Source of the DNA: Cucumis sativus
Taxonomy: Eukaryota > Streptophyta > Magnoliopsida > Cucurbitales > Cucurbitaceae
DNA: 64,000 nucleotides
Direction: 5' to 3'
Assembly (NCBI RefSeq): GCF_000004075.3
Contig: NC_026660.2
Coordinates: 27,221,498-27,285,497 of the forward strand
Shown here: positions 36,343 to 49,000 of the stretch, in pieces
Layout of the letters: the number at the start of each line of letters is the position of its first letter
Numbering within the stretch: the stretch's first letter is position 1
Notes under the pieces: generated by a model
What the model was told of the DNA's origin: nothing
What the model saw: only the letters and a program-made list of their open reading frames with translations
Database searches by the model: none
Position numbers and translations under genes: made by a program

Positions 36343-39300
36343 ATGTCGGACCATTCCGATGAACAACACTCCTTCAGAACAATTACCACTGCTTTCATTC
36401 CGTTCATTGGAGACGATGATTCTGATGATTCGGGTTCTGACTTCGTCTTCAGCATCGAACCTACTTTGCTCATTGACCCTCATTGTTTGAAGATTGGTGA
36501 AGTTATTGGGGAAGGTTCATGCTCCATTGTCTATGAAGGATTGTGGGTTCTTTATCTCTTTTACTCATCTGGGTTTTTCATTTTTCATGTTGGGTTTCTC
36601 ACATTGTGCCATATGATTTCATTTTCGGTCTTCTATTCTAAATCCGACTGAGTTTTGATTTGTTATTGGGTGTAATTCATGCGTGGGAAAAATTTTCGAT
36701 TTTTTTTAATTGTTTGGGTTTGTCTGCAAGTAAGAACGAGATACACTTATTGCTTCTTGCCATGGATGAAATGTGTTAGTATCTGTTTATTCTATGACTA
36801 TTCGAAATGTTGTGGTTTTGTTTTGTTCGTAATGCAATGCAATGGGGCCAATGCAAGTTAGATAAGACGCTTTTTTTTTATATATATATTGCATAGGTAT
36901 GATTATCAGCCTGTCGCCGTGAAGATTATACAGCCAATTAGAGCATCAGCTATAAGTCCTGAAAAGAAGGAGAGATTTCAGAGGGAGGTTACGTTGCTAG
37001 CTAGACTGAATCATGAGAACATTATTAAGGTGATTCCTTTTGCTAAAAAGTATATAATTCACTGTAGCTTGCTTACTATTTAATACTTATAACGATTCAA
37101 GATAGCGATAACAAATTGTAATGCAACTGTGTCTTGTAGTCTTTGATTTTGTAAATTGAGTCTCATCAATGTATTGCTTTTGGGGAATAGGCTAGATAGT
37201 GAAAAAAAATAGTCTGTTTATGAATTTCTAGGCCAATCTCAATCTTTCCTTGTTGAGCGTGCACTAGCTTCTTGCTTGAATATAACATTCTTATGTAATA
37301 TATTAGAGTTTAATTAAGCAAGGAAAACTTAAACAAGAGGCTTTTGACTCTCCATTAATAGATACGAACAGACGTATGTAAATGGAACCAAGTTACGTGT
37401 CTAAAATTGGAGATGATGGTTACAAGTCTATGTTAATTAGTGAATATACATTTAAATTGAGCTTTTTGTGATGTGATAATATTCATTTAAATTGAGGTCA
37501 TCGATATAGAGAATTTTTGTTCCCCCCTTTTCATTTAAATATGGCTCTACTTCGTAAACACAAAAGCTCGTTAACTAGCTGGAGTTTGCACATAGAAGTT
37601 GTAGTTCTTATCTTTTTCTGATTACTATGATAGGCAAGCATTCAAACCATAAATGTCCATTCATTCCTTGAGTTGTTGATATCATATTCTACTTAAAACA
37701 GTTCATTGGTGCTTCCATAGAGCCAACATTGATGATAATCACTGAGCTTATGAGAGGTGGAACACTCCAGAAGTACTTATGGAGCATCCGGCCAGAGACC
37801 CCAGATTCGAAGTTTTCCTTAAGTCTTGCTCTAGATCTATCACGAGTAATGACATACCTGCATTCAAATGGCATCATTTATCGCGATTTAAAGCCAAGTA
37901 CTGTGTTTTTTCTTATCTTCATTAACTCTCTCATCTTCCTGTTCATAGTCCCCATAAGCCTTTTTTCTTTAAATAACCTAGTAGTTTGGTCCTAATCCTT
38001 GCATTATAATCATAGTGCTCGTCCCCACCAGTTTTTCGAGCAACATGCTTGCTCCAAAGCCAGCTCTTAAGACATAACAAAAAATTCTTGAAGTTAAGAT
38101 TTCAACTGAAGGGACTTGAACTGTGTTGTTGATTCTATTTCCAGAGATCTTCGAGTCCTTGCGATTGGACTTGGAGATATAAACATCATAAGTTTTTGTA
38201 AACAGTCTTCTTGTTTACTCAGGCAATCTACTGCTGACAGAAGACAAGCAACGGATTAAACTGGCAAACTTTGGGTTGGCTAGAGAGGAAATATCTGGTG
38301 AAATGACTACTGAGGCTGGTACTTACCGTTGGATGGCCCCTGAGGTAACCTTTTTATTTTATTTTATTTTTTATGGTTTGATGAAAGTTTATCACTAGTG
38401 TTAAATGATTTGTTAATGTATCTATTTTCTCGTCAGTTATTTAGCATAGATCCATTGCCTGTTGGATGTAAGAAATGCTACGATCATAAGGCAGATGTCT
38501 ACAGCTTCTCAATAATTCTTTGGGAATTGCTGACCAACAAGACTCCATTCAAAGGCAGAAATGACATAATGGTTGCATATGCCGTAGCCAAGGTTTGATT
38601 TTGACATTTGACATTTATCTTCTAATGTGGCTGATATACTACATAAAAGTATGTTCAGTTATGCAATTCTTCTGCAATGTATGATCAACTAGAAGTTATA
38701 TGCAAGAAAGTTTTGGAAATAAATACTTAGACATACTTAGAGGTGTTTAGGAGAGGAGTTGGATTGGGTAAAGTGGAGTTTACTTGTTTGGCTCCTTAAA
38801 CAACTGTGGGCCTTAGACTTTCGAACACCAATTCTATGACTCTTATTAACTCCTTACACTAAGACTATATGATTAAACGCCTCCTCAAACTACTCCACGC
38901 ATTGCCTCCAAATGACCCGTTTGATATTTTTTATAACACACAAAAAAACATCATTCCGGCAAAGTTGAAGATTAAGTTTGAGAAAACAGCACAATTATGA
39001 ACTAGGACATGGGTGGGGAATCATGTATAAAGCCTATTATTCATCATAGATTCCTTTTTCCAAATCTAACTAAAAGCAAAACATTTTCTCTGTTGTTTAT
39101 CAATTGAGCTAAATTCTCCGATGACATTGATTATCTACAATTTCTTCGTTCAGAACATAAGACCATGTCTTGAAGAAATCCCAGAAGATATGGCTCCTCT
39201 ATTGCAGTCATGTTGGGCTGAGGATCCCAATAGCCGTCCAGAATTTACAGAAGTCACAGATTATCTTAGTAATCTTCTTCAATCATTTGTCTTAAAAGAA

Positions 39301-39471
39301 TCTTCACTTCCTAACATGGATGACAAAACAGAGGAGAAGGAGGAGGAGGAGAAGGTCAAGTGTAGATCAAACACATCGTTTTCTCAGAGAAAGAGAGAGC
39401 CAAAGGCTGGAAGATATAGAAACTCTTCATTCTGCTTCAAATGTTGCCACAACTCCTGCTTGTCTGATTAA
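36343..39471 (+). CDS. Raf-like (TKL) protein kinase with an altered DFG motif (NFG)
   Basis: Six exons: 36343-36542, 36897-37029, 37702-37897, 38223-38344, 38437-38592, 39154-39471; 374 residues with all phases closing. The kinase domain spans about 50-302. Seen: Gly-rich loop IGEGSCSIV (55-63), VAVK with Lys76, catalytic loop YRDLKPSN (171-178) with Asp173, Lys175 and Asn178, APE ending at Glu217, and the [18 protein letters not shown] block typical of plant Raf-like MAPKKK/TKL kinases. HRD is YRD. The Mg-binding DFG Asp is replaced: codon 192 is AAC, giving LANFGLAR. Loss of this Asp usually cripples phosphotransfer, so it may be a pseudokinase or weak kinase, although everything else is conserved. 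The acidic N-terminus and the Lys/Glu-rich, Cys-containing tail after 303 are outside the domain. The nearest relatives I recall are Arabidopsis At3g50720/At5g66710-type kinases; substrates are unknown. Confidence 0.9.
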
Positions 39472-41460
39472 CTGACATATTTGGCAAATAGATGTAAATG
39501 GTTGGCTAGGTTTCATGATGTCTTTTGTAACTACAGGTTCATAGGAAGTGGGTTGTTACACAGATTCAGTTTTGTAAGACACACTGTAGATAAAGGATAG
39601 ACAAACGAAGAACAGGGAGAAAGATAATATAGCAGCTTTTGATCAACATGAGGCTTTTTTTTGCTTTCTTTTGAAATAGTCTTTGAGTATGTGCTTTTGC
39701 TTATTTTGCAAATTAATAGCTGAGTTTGTTGAGTTGTTCTTTGTTTTACTGATTTTTACGTTAGAGTAAAATTGCTAGCATTTAGTTGGATCATCAAACA
39801 TGTCTGTTCCACTATGAGATTATCTTACTTTCTATCGTCCATGTTAGTAGGAAAAAAAACAGAACATTGTAAAACTAAACTAAATATAAAGTAGTGATTG
39901 TGTATATATATATATAACAAATCAAAAACGTGGCTTTCCAAGAAAAAAAAATATTTATCACATATGTGGAAAGTCACACTTAATAGTTAATTTATTTTAT
40001 ATAGATCATATAGTAAGCACTTTTAATAAATTATCATTTTAATCGCTGATAATTGATAAACACGAAAGCAAAACTACTAGAATTTAGGTCGCTAACGTGA
40101 TAATTATACAACACTTTACAGATAAAATAGTCCAATTATTAGTATATTTATGATCGAAATAGTTAATTAACGTATTATCATAAGAGATAGTGGCCATTTT
40201 TCTAATATTTCATGACACTGCGTTAGATTCTTCAAATATTACACAACGACTTCATATTTCATATCAGCATAGACATTTTTATTTAATTTTTGCCTAATCA
40301 AATTTTGTAAACATGATGGAGAAATTCAAATGATTTTTTATAATGCACCACTAATACGATACATGTAAGTACACATGAACAGAAATCGTAAGTTTAAATC
40401 TCTCCCTCCAAATTATATTAAAAAATGTTTAATAATACATGAATTGATTTTGATATAGTTATATCGCTCTATTTTTCTAAGGAAAAATTAAAGAACTTAA
40501 TGAAATTTCTTTACCCATCTAAATTGATAAAATTTTATAGTTAGAACCAAAATATTTAGAAATATAACAAAATTTTATTATAGGTAAAAAGATGACATTG
40601 GGTTATATTTGTAAATATTTTTGTTATTTTTTTTTAATTTTTTTCAATATTTTAAACCTAAATTGTAATAAGAAAAATTTATAGCCAAACCATTTAAGAA
40701 AGTTCTTACCGTAGTATTTTTTGTAAGCAAAATTATTTGAATTTAATGTGTATAAACACCGACATAAAAATAGTTGAATTTGGAATGTAAATAAATATTG
40801 TGATTAAGAGCGTTTAAGCATTAAAAGATATATTTGGCCACGCCTGTTATGTTAAATCAATTTTGTATCTATTTATTAGCCATCTCTCAATAGTCAATAG
40901 TACTCTTTTTTTTTATTATATATACAAAAAGCAATACACAATTTAAAACGACTCTTATGATAAGCTTTAGCATTAAGCAGATTTGATGGCTGCTGCCTGC
41001 TGGTGAAAACAGTATTTATATTCTAATAGTACACCACAATTTATTTATTACATATTTGTGGTTTCATTTCCTTGTTTTGATAATATAATAAATATCCAAT
41101 GCTTAAAAAATAAAAAGAGAAAACAAATAAAATCACAGATATACGGTTTGACTTTTCTAGCCCTTATTTGTAAATTTCAAGTAAGCTTTGCTTTTCTCAT
41201 TGGTCTTCAAAATATTCCTACCTTTTGCATAGTTATTTGTATTAATCTATTTTAAAAGCATTATTCCATTGTCCTAATTTAAACTAATTTCCATATGTTT
41301 TAAATCATTTCTGCAATTAAATTTTAACCTCTAAATGTCTCTTTTATTATTACGAATAAATACTTTTAAAAATATGAAATAGATGAGAAATAAATTAAGG
41401 TTATCCATTAGCTGTCATGATGAGTCACCGAAGTTTGGCTTCGTCACAAATCCGATCCAG
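39472..41460. other. AT-rich intergenic region downstream of the kinase
   Basis: Contains the kinase 3' UTR and AT-rich sequence with no supported gene. Composition rises sharply in GC after about 41400, where the bZIP promoter/leader begins. Confidence 0.55.
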
Positions 41461-41463
41461 TAA

Positions 41464-41528
41464 AACGTGGACAGCTGGAAGGATCTTTTTCGCACGTGTC
41501 AATTGGAGAAAACCCTAACCCCTAACCC
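41464..41528 (+). promoter_or_regulatory. ACGT elements and telo-box-like sequence upstream of the bZIP gene
   Basis: ACGTGG at about 41465-41470 and a G-box CACGTG at 41493-41498 are followed within 12 bp by a telomere-like AAACCCTAACCCCTAACCC stretch ending at about 41528. Telo-boxes mark many plant promoters active in dividing cells. The G-box is the motif bound by the protein encoded downstream. Confidence 0.5.
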
Positions 41529-42932
41529 GAAGCCGTCGATTAAACTTAACCCAGGTTATCCTATAACGACGCCGTCACACCCGATCCCTATCACTCCGTT
41601 TTACCACGCGCAGCCTTCTTCGTTGGCAGAGGCGGTTCCACTGCTGGCGCCACCCTCTTCTTCCGCCGTACTCTGCATCCCTACCCTTCCCGCCTCCGCT
41701 GCCGGCTCACAACCGCCACACTCGCCTTCACACACACACTTAATTGGTTTTTGTGAAGCTCGTGGTTTCCTTTCTCAGCCGCAGATATTGGATTTGGATT
41801 TCGAGAGGTCCAGAATCCGCAATTCTCAACCGTTGATCTTCCAGTCAACTACCTACATACAGACACGCCTTCCACCTGGACTTCCACATCATTCATCTCA
41901 AACCTTCTTGCGCCATGGAAGCAGGTCTCTCTCTCTCTCTCTAGAGTTATAATTTCTTCCTACACAGACACGTAGTGTATTGGAACATTTGGTCCTATTT
42001 GGTTTTAATTTTTTGTTTCGTTTGCTAATGTCTTCTTATCTACTTGTCTTTTATATTCGAATTGAACTTGATTGTTCTTGGGATGCGAAATTATCTCGGC
42101 CGTCTTGTGGTTTCTGGACTCATTTCAACTTCTTTTTCTTACCAATCCAATTGTTTTTCGTTTCACTAATCCCTTCTTTACTTGATGACGACTTCAATTT
42201 CCCCCTTGATATGTGGCCATCAGGGTTTAATTCGACGATTTATGGAGTCCGCCGCTGGAATTTTATTACCTTTTTTACTTTTAAGGAAATTTTTTGTTTT
42301 GCTCGAATGATTTTACCCATATGTTTTGGGATTGCTGTAGATTGGAAGCTGTGTTCTTATAGGTAGGTGTAGGTATTATATTTTAGATTTCCGATTTGGG
42401 ATGTAAATTACATATGTAGAAATATGATCGATCGCATTATTTTTCGGCGTTTGTCCTGGAACCTACGATTAGGGATTTGGAAGAATTGAGGCCTGAGACA
42501 GAATGGCATTAATTTCTATGATTAGAGAAATTTATTGATGATAAGGCGTCTACAGGGGTGAGTGAAACTATTGGAATGCTCACTAATTCCAGGAAGTAGA
42601 TCCTTATTTAGAAATCTGGTGTCTAATATTATGATTCGATTTGCTGCAATCTAAATAGATGTTGTCTATTTTCACTCTCGCGTTGTAGAATGATCTTCAT
42701 CCTATTGCATCTTATTGACTTTGTTGATTGGTTGTGTTCCAGTCCAACTACGAATTTGTTATTGCATGACGTACTTACGGAATGAAATTATTCTGTTGTT
42801 TCCTAAATTAACAACTCGGAGTGCGTCTCTCATTCATTGTAGTTTGTAACTGATTATCAGGTTGGTCATAGAAATCATCAGGACACGGGACTGCTACTTG
42901 ATAATTGTTGAATTATAGTGGTTTGGTTTCAG
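41529..42932 (+). other. Probable 5' leader exon and leader intron of the bZIP gene
   Basis: A C-rich, GC-rich stretch to about 41925 ends at a donor-like GAAGCAG|GTCTCT, followed by a CT repeat. The coding ATG at 42942 is preceded by an acceptor TTTGGTTTCAG ending at 42932. This fits a non-coding first exon plus an intron of about 1 kb. The leader region contains an open frame of 161 codons (41467-41952) with Pro/Ser-rich composition; if transcribed it would be an upstream ORF, but I see no conserved motif. Confidence 0.45.
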
Positions 42933-42941
42933 CTTTGGTTG

Positions 42942-45626
42942 ATGGGGACAGGGGAAGAGGGCACGCCTTCTAAAACTTCCAAACCTCCCTCTTCATCCCA
43001 GGTGATATAACCTTCCTTCCTTTTGCCTGTTTTCATTCCCAAGTTGTTCATATGTTGATATTTTTTTATTTATTACGCACAGGAAATAGCTCCAACACCT
43101 TCATATCCTGATTGGTCAAGCTCAGTGCAGGTCTATATGGTTTTTTGATTTCATACTAATTGCTGTTTGAATTCATTAAACACCTAGAATAGTATAATTC
43201 AAACACTTAGAATAGTAACTATGGTGTGGATGAATACTGCTGGCTCAAAGTGTAGCCTCTTCTGTAACTGTAGGCTTATTATGGTGCTGGTGCTACTCCA
43301 CCTCCCTTCTTTGCATCTACTGTTGCTTCTCCAACTCCGCACCCTTACCTCTGGGGAGGTCAGGTAATTATAATTTTCTATTATCCCACAAAATTTTATG
43401 GAGTTCGATATTTTCCAGAGTGGACAGGACAATAGTGTTGCTATTTTCTTAATTTTATGTTAACATTTTTCAGCATCCTCTGATGTCACCTTATGGGACT
43501 CCAGTACCTTATCCAGCTATATATCCTCCTGGGGGAGTTTATGCCCATCCCAATATCACTGTGGTAATCACCATTTTACGTGATGGACTAGTGGATTTTA
43601 TTTATATTCAAATCAGTGGATCTTTTTTTCTTTATGGTTTGTCTTAATATCATTTGCTCTTTGCCTGATCATTCCTTCTTAAATACCCACATAATCATTA
43701 AACTAGAATAGAAGGATCAAGTTGGATCTTGATATACTTTTTTTTTTTTTTTGTAGACTCCTGGCTCTGTACCAATCAATGCTGAATATGAAGGGAAATC
43801 CCCTGATGGAAAAGAAAGGGTCTCAAAAAAATCCAAGGGCATGTCAGGAAATACTGCTTCAGGTGGCGGTAGGACTGGGGAGAGTGGAAAGGTGGCTTCA
43901 AGTTCTGGAAATGATGGTGCTTCTCAAAGGTGTTTTAACTTGAGGCTTGGTGCAGGTTGTATTTTATTTTTAAATTGACCTTATCTGATTAAGAATTTCT
44001 GGTTTTCACAGTGCTGAAAGTGGTACCGAGGGCTCATCAGAGGGCAGTGATGAGAATGGTAACCAACAGGTACGGGCCTTTTTTCTTAATGATCTTTCAA
44101 TCATCTGTACTGCAACTACAACGACAGCGTCATACTAGTGATAGTATTCCCACCATTTCTTTTCAGGAATTTGCTGCCAACAAGAAAGGAAGCTTCAACC
44201 AGATGCTGGCAGATGGTATGGTTTTCAACTTTAATTTAAGTTACACTGCTCATATATGCTGCTATCAATGCTGTAATTGATCTGCAATTTTCAGGAGCCA
44301 ATGCACAAAACAACACAGGTGGACCAAATGCTAAATCTTCAGTGACTGGGAAACCCATCGCCAACATTCCTGGAACTAATCTGAACATGGGAATGGATTT
44401 GTGGAATACCACCAATGCAGGTTCAGGGGCTGGAAAAGTGAGAGGAAATGCTGTCTCATCAGCTATTGTTACTGTACCGATGGTTGGTCGTGATGGTATG
44501 ATGCCTGAACAATGGGTTCAAGTATGAGCTACATCCCTGAAATAATCTCTCAACTTCTTTTTCCTATTGATATTCTTTTTAAGTCCTTAACTATAGGGGG
44601 AATGGATTTATTTATTTTGTTAAACCTTGTTTGACATGTTGACAGACATACCGCCCATAGCAGTTCATTTATTATTTTATACTCTTAATTCGTCATTATT
44701 TTACTGTATCCATTCATTGGTAGGACGAACGGGAGCTAAAAAGACAGAAGAGGAAGCAGTCTAACCGAGAGTCTGCCAGGAGATCAAGATTACGCAAGCA
44801 GGTATGCATTCTCACGTATGTTAACTTTCACTTCCAATCTTGTTACCATACTGAGCATGATTTATTGACTCATTTTTTCCACTAACATTCATGGAAAAGT
44901 TAGAGTATTTACAAGTAGTGGGAAGTCAGCCATGCGAAATGCAATTATTTAGATCACAAAAATGTGGAAAAGTTGGAGTTTGTAAATTCTCGATGTTTCA
45001 CTTTCTTATGACACACGGAAAATTTCTACTTATATGGTTCTCCTTCTCCGTCCTATTTCTGTATTCTATTCTTTGAATGTCATAACAGAACCAGTGTGAA
45101 GTCAAATTAAATAATATAATACATAATTGAACGACATGTCAAATTCTCAGTAGAAGGATTATTCAGGACTCGTAGCAGTGGAAATAAAATATTTTTGAGA
45201 AAATCTTTAAGTTTGTCAGAGATATCCATGCAAATCATAATATAGTGAGAACAAAAGGTTTGAATCAATGGGTTTGAATGCTGTTTTTAATGACAGGCGG
45301 AGTGTGAAGAACTACAAGCGAGAGTGCAGACATTGAACAACGAAAACCGTACTCTCAGGGACGAGTTACAAAGGCTCTCCGAGGAATGTGAAAAGCTAAC
45401 ATCAGAGAATAGTTCCATCAAGGTCAAATACTCTCCTTCCATTTATGCCTTGTCATTAACACCATCTAATCCTCTCCTGATAGAGAGAGAGAGAGTGATT
45501 GAACCCTTTAATTTTTTGAAACAGGAAGAATTGACACGATTTTGTGGGCCAGAGGCATTAGCTAACTTCGAAAAAGGAAACGCTGCACCACCTGCTCAAT
45601 CTCGAGGCGGCGAAGGCAAAGATTAA
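42942..45626 (+). CDS. bZIP16/68-like: G-box-binding bZIP transcription factor (group G, bZIP16/bZIP68/GBF-like)
   Basis: Eleven coding exons: 42942-43001, 43083-43130, 43274-43363, 43474-43563, 43757-43929, 44012-44069, 44167-44215, 44295-44521, 44724-44801, 45297-45422, 45525-45626; 366 residues. A nuclear factor for CACGTG elements. Seen: N-terminal Pro-rich MFMR region (about 1-100) with TPSYPDWSSSVQAYYG, PHPYLWGGQHPLMSPYGTP and GGVYAHP, typical of group G; a Ser/Gly-rich middle (SGNTASGGGRTGESG, ESGTEGSSEGSDENG); basic region 266-291 with the N-x7-R signature (Asn279, Arg287); and leucine zipper heptads at 297, 304, 311, 318 and 325. Cys294, just after the basic region, sits where group G members have a redox-sensitive Cys as I recall. 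Group G factors act in light, ABA and redox responses. It converges with the HVA22 gene, with 397 bp between stop codons. Confidence 0.94.
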
Positions 45627-46023
45627 GAACATCAATTCCACAACATTCAAAAGCGATGGACTCTGGACTGGGGAAGAGAAAGACCATATTAACTTAAATT
45701 TATGATCTTGTTGTAGGAATATAGAAATTTATTTTTCTGACTAGATATACGCTTGACCCTGTTTCAACAACTGTAACATTATAAAAAGAAAAAATTTCTC
45801 ACTTTGTGGTTTCACTGCACCGTAGAATATGGACAATACGTAGGGATTGATTACAAATACTTGAAATTGCTTGAACTTAATCTATCTACTGAGAAAAAAA
45901 GGTTAATATGCTATGAGCCTGACTCAACCTTTACGAGCAGAGCTAACCTACCTACCTAAGGAAATAGGGTTGAGATATTGTGATTAATTACATTGGCGAA
46001 TAGAAATTGTGGGCAATAATAAG
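45627..46023. other. Convergent 3' flanks of the bZIP and HVA22 genes
   Basis: Nearly 400 bp between two stop codons on opposite strands. It must hold both 3' UTRs and polyadenylation signals, so the transcripts may overlap at their ends. I see no other element. Confidence 0.5.
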
Positions 46024-49000
46024 TCAATCATCTATGTCGGAGTCTGTGTATGAGTTTCGATCCTCAATTTGTAGGTTTCTATCCTCAATTTGTAGGCTTC
46101 TTCCGGCCTCGTTTGGCCTGGCTGATCCAAGCCTTGATGATCGTTCGTCTGTTCCAGTGGTTCGAGAAAAGACGAAGGTTAAATAATGTATTGGTAAACT
46201 AAACAAATAGCAATATTAACCCGACATTGATTACCGGATCTCAATATTTTCATAACAATTGTTCTAAAATACTGAATCTCTGTTTGGTGTCTGCTAATGG
46301 TTTTCACCTGCAGGTAAAAGGCGACGACCTTTTAAATCTCCTGCTGTAGCATTTAAATTGTGAACAGAGGAGACAGTGAATACAAATCTTGAAATTCTTT
46401 ATAATAGGTTGGATGGTTTAAGCTCACGAAGAACAAAAATATTTTCTGTGAGGATGAAAGGGATTAAGCTCACGAAGAACAAAAATATTTTCTGTGAGGA
46501 TGAAAGGGATTAAGCTCACGAAGAACAAAAATATTTTCTGTGAGGATGAAAGGGATTAAGCTCACGAAGAACAAAAATATTTTCTGCGAGGATGAAAGAG
46601 ATTAAGCTCACGAAGAACAAAAATATTTTCTGTGAGGATGAAAGGGATTAAGCTCACGAAGAACAAAAATATTTTCTGTGAGGATGAAAGAGATTAAGCT
46701 CACGAAGAACAAAAATATTTTCTGCGAGGATGAAAGAGATTAAGGTCATGAAGAACAAAAATATTTTCTGTGAGGATGAAAGAGATTCGTGAGAGACTAT
46801 AAGATGGAAGACTTACCATTTCATCCGAAGCATACCCTAAAATCCAATCCACTTTTCCTTGATGCTTCAGGAGAAAAGGACGCAGGTAGTTCATGTATAG
46901 TTTTTTTGCCCCCTGGAAAATAAAAGGCAAGATGAATCGACAGTGTTAAAAATAGGATAAAAAAATAATAGAGCATGATAATAATCATAAACGTTGATAT
47001 ATTTAAGGTGTTCATTGGTAATATCGTCAACAACAAAAGCTCGCTCTAGGCAGTTTGGGAAGGGGAAGTGCTTGAGAAAATCCACAATCCACTTGAACTG
47101 TTGTCCTAAATAACATAAATACAGCTAGGTCGCAAAACCCCACAGTTGCCTCGTCCTAAATAGGTGTGCATTAAATGCAAATATTAGCGGGAGTATTCTC
47201 GAGTATTCTCAAGTGCTCGAAGTTCTTCTCAATTTTTCGGCTTATTTGTTTAAATGTTATGGCTAGGAGTCGTTCAAAAGGTGTATTTTGGTTTAGATGT
47301 TCCTGAAATATACTATATAATTACATCCCTTCCCCCCATCTTTTCTAATTGTAACTGTGTGGTTTGTGATTAAATCAGACTTTCGTTTCCTAGGGATAGT
47401 CAGATCTAGAAATTAAGAAACCAATAATACTTACACTAGTTGCCGGTAGCTGGAGCCAAACAAGAAACGCAAACTTCAGATGATAGTACACTGGAACCCT
47501 GCAATAGCACAGCAGATAAAAAATACTGCACGATCAGTATCAGCATGGATATGCCTGCTACCAGTACTTCATATCAAGTTCTAGACTATAAAAAGATATA
47601 ATGGCAATCTAACAAAGCTTACAACTTATAAAGTACAAAAATACACTTCAATCTTTCTAATAACTATAGTTATTGCCCATCATTTATGGTTTAAAAGAAG
47701 AAACGTGTTTGAGGTTAACATAATTTCAATTTAAGCTAGCAACTCACAAGTACAAAAAAAATTCATATTTAAGGAGCTCACTCATCAACAAGGCCCGAAC
47801 TTGACAGACTACACCATTCATTTGATGGGGGAAAAAGGGGAAAAAGAAAAAATAATAATAAAATAAAATGTATAAGTGTTGAAGAATGATACCATGAAAG
47901 AAATTTGTCCGAGTACGCTTCAACAAGGCTTAAAGATCCATAGGCTTTATTAATGTAAATACAGAAAAGATTAGTGCCTTTGATATCAGACGAAGGTTAT
48001 ATACAGCATAATTTCTTGAAAGGTAACAGAATTAGTGCAACAATTCAAGTATCTAAATCCACATCCTTATTCCACCCCATAATGTTAAGTGCTGGGACAT
48101 TAGACAGAAAATAGAGGCATATGCTTAGTACTCATATAACATTACAAATTATTAGTAGAATAAAAAGTAAAAAGAAAACAAAAAGATTTTACGATCTACC
48201 ACGTCCGTGAAATACAACAAGTATGAACAAGCCAGACTAAATTAGTTACAAGTCATACATTTGTCAACTATGAATAGATGTAAAAAGATTAGTCTGCAAT
48301 CTCTCCCTGCATTCCAGAATTAGTGCAACAATTCAAGTATCTAAATCCATGGACAACTAACTCACAAAATTTTGTCCTTTTACTTTTTTCTCGTGCCCCA
48401 ATGGAAACTACAACCCTACAACTCCAAGAGGAGAACTAACTGGAAAAGTTCAAAATAAATAACGGAGCTTGCATATTTCTCCATAACACCATTGAGATGA
48501 GAATTCAATGTTTGAAAAACCAAGGAAACCAACACTCCTAGCAAAGATAGATGTGCTACTCCTTTTGTTGTCAATTGGTCTTGACATGAAAAACAATCCA
48601 TTGTTTGAAATTTAAAATCGAAAAAGTTAAAAAGACATTTTTTTAAGAAGCTAAAGAATGAAGATCATCGAAGGAGAAAACTGAAAAAATACTTTTCCAA
48701 CCTGCCCAATAAATAAGCCACTTCTGTTGATCATTCTGATCTTTCTTCTCGATTGCCTTGAAGGTGGAATACACAGGTAAGACGATCCCTATAGAGCAGC
48801 TAAACAAGCCAAAAGACAATGAAAAACCAGTAGATAAGGGTCAAGTGACTCATACCATAGATACAGCTAACATTATAAAAGTAGTTCAATTGAAACCACT
48901 CTCCTCATCCAAATTTCAGACTTGCATCTCTTACAATTATATTTCTTAAGACAATAATGCTGACCAATGAAGAATAAGTTGAACAAGCGCAAGTAAGAAA

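Noticed and set aside
38740-38940. Possible small inverted-repeat transposon in kinase intron 5
   Set aside because: The ends (GTGTTTAGGAGAGGAG and CCTCCTCAAACTACTCC) are only loosely complementary, and I could not find a target-site duplication.
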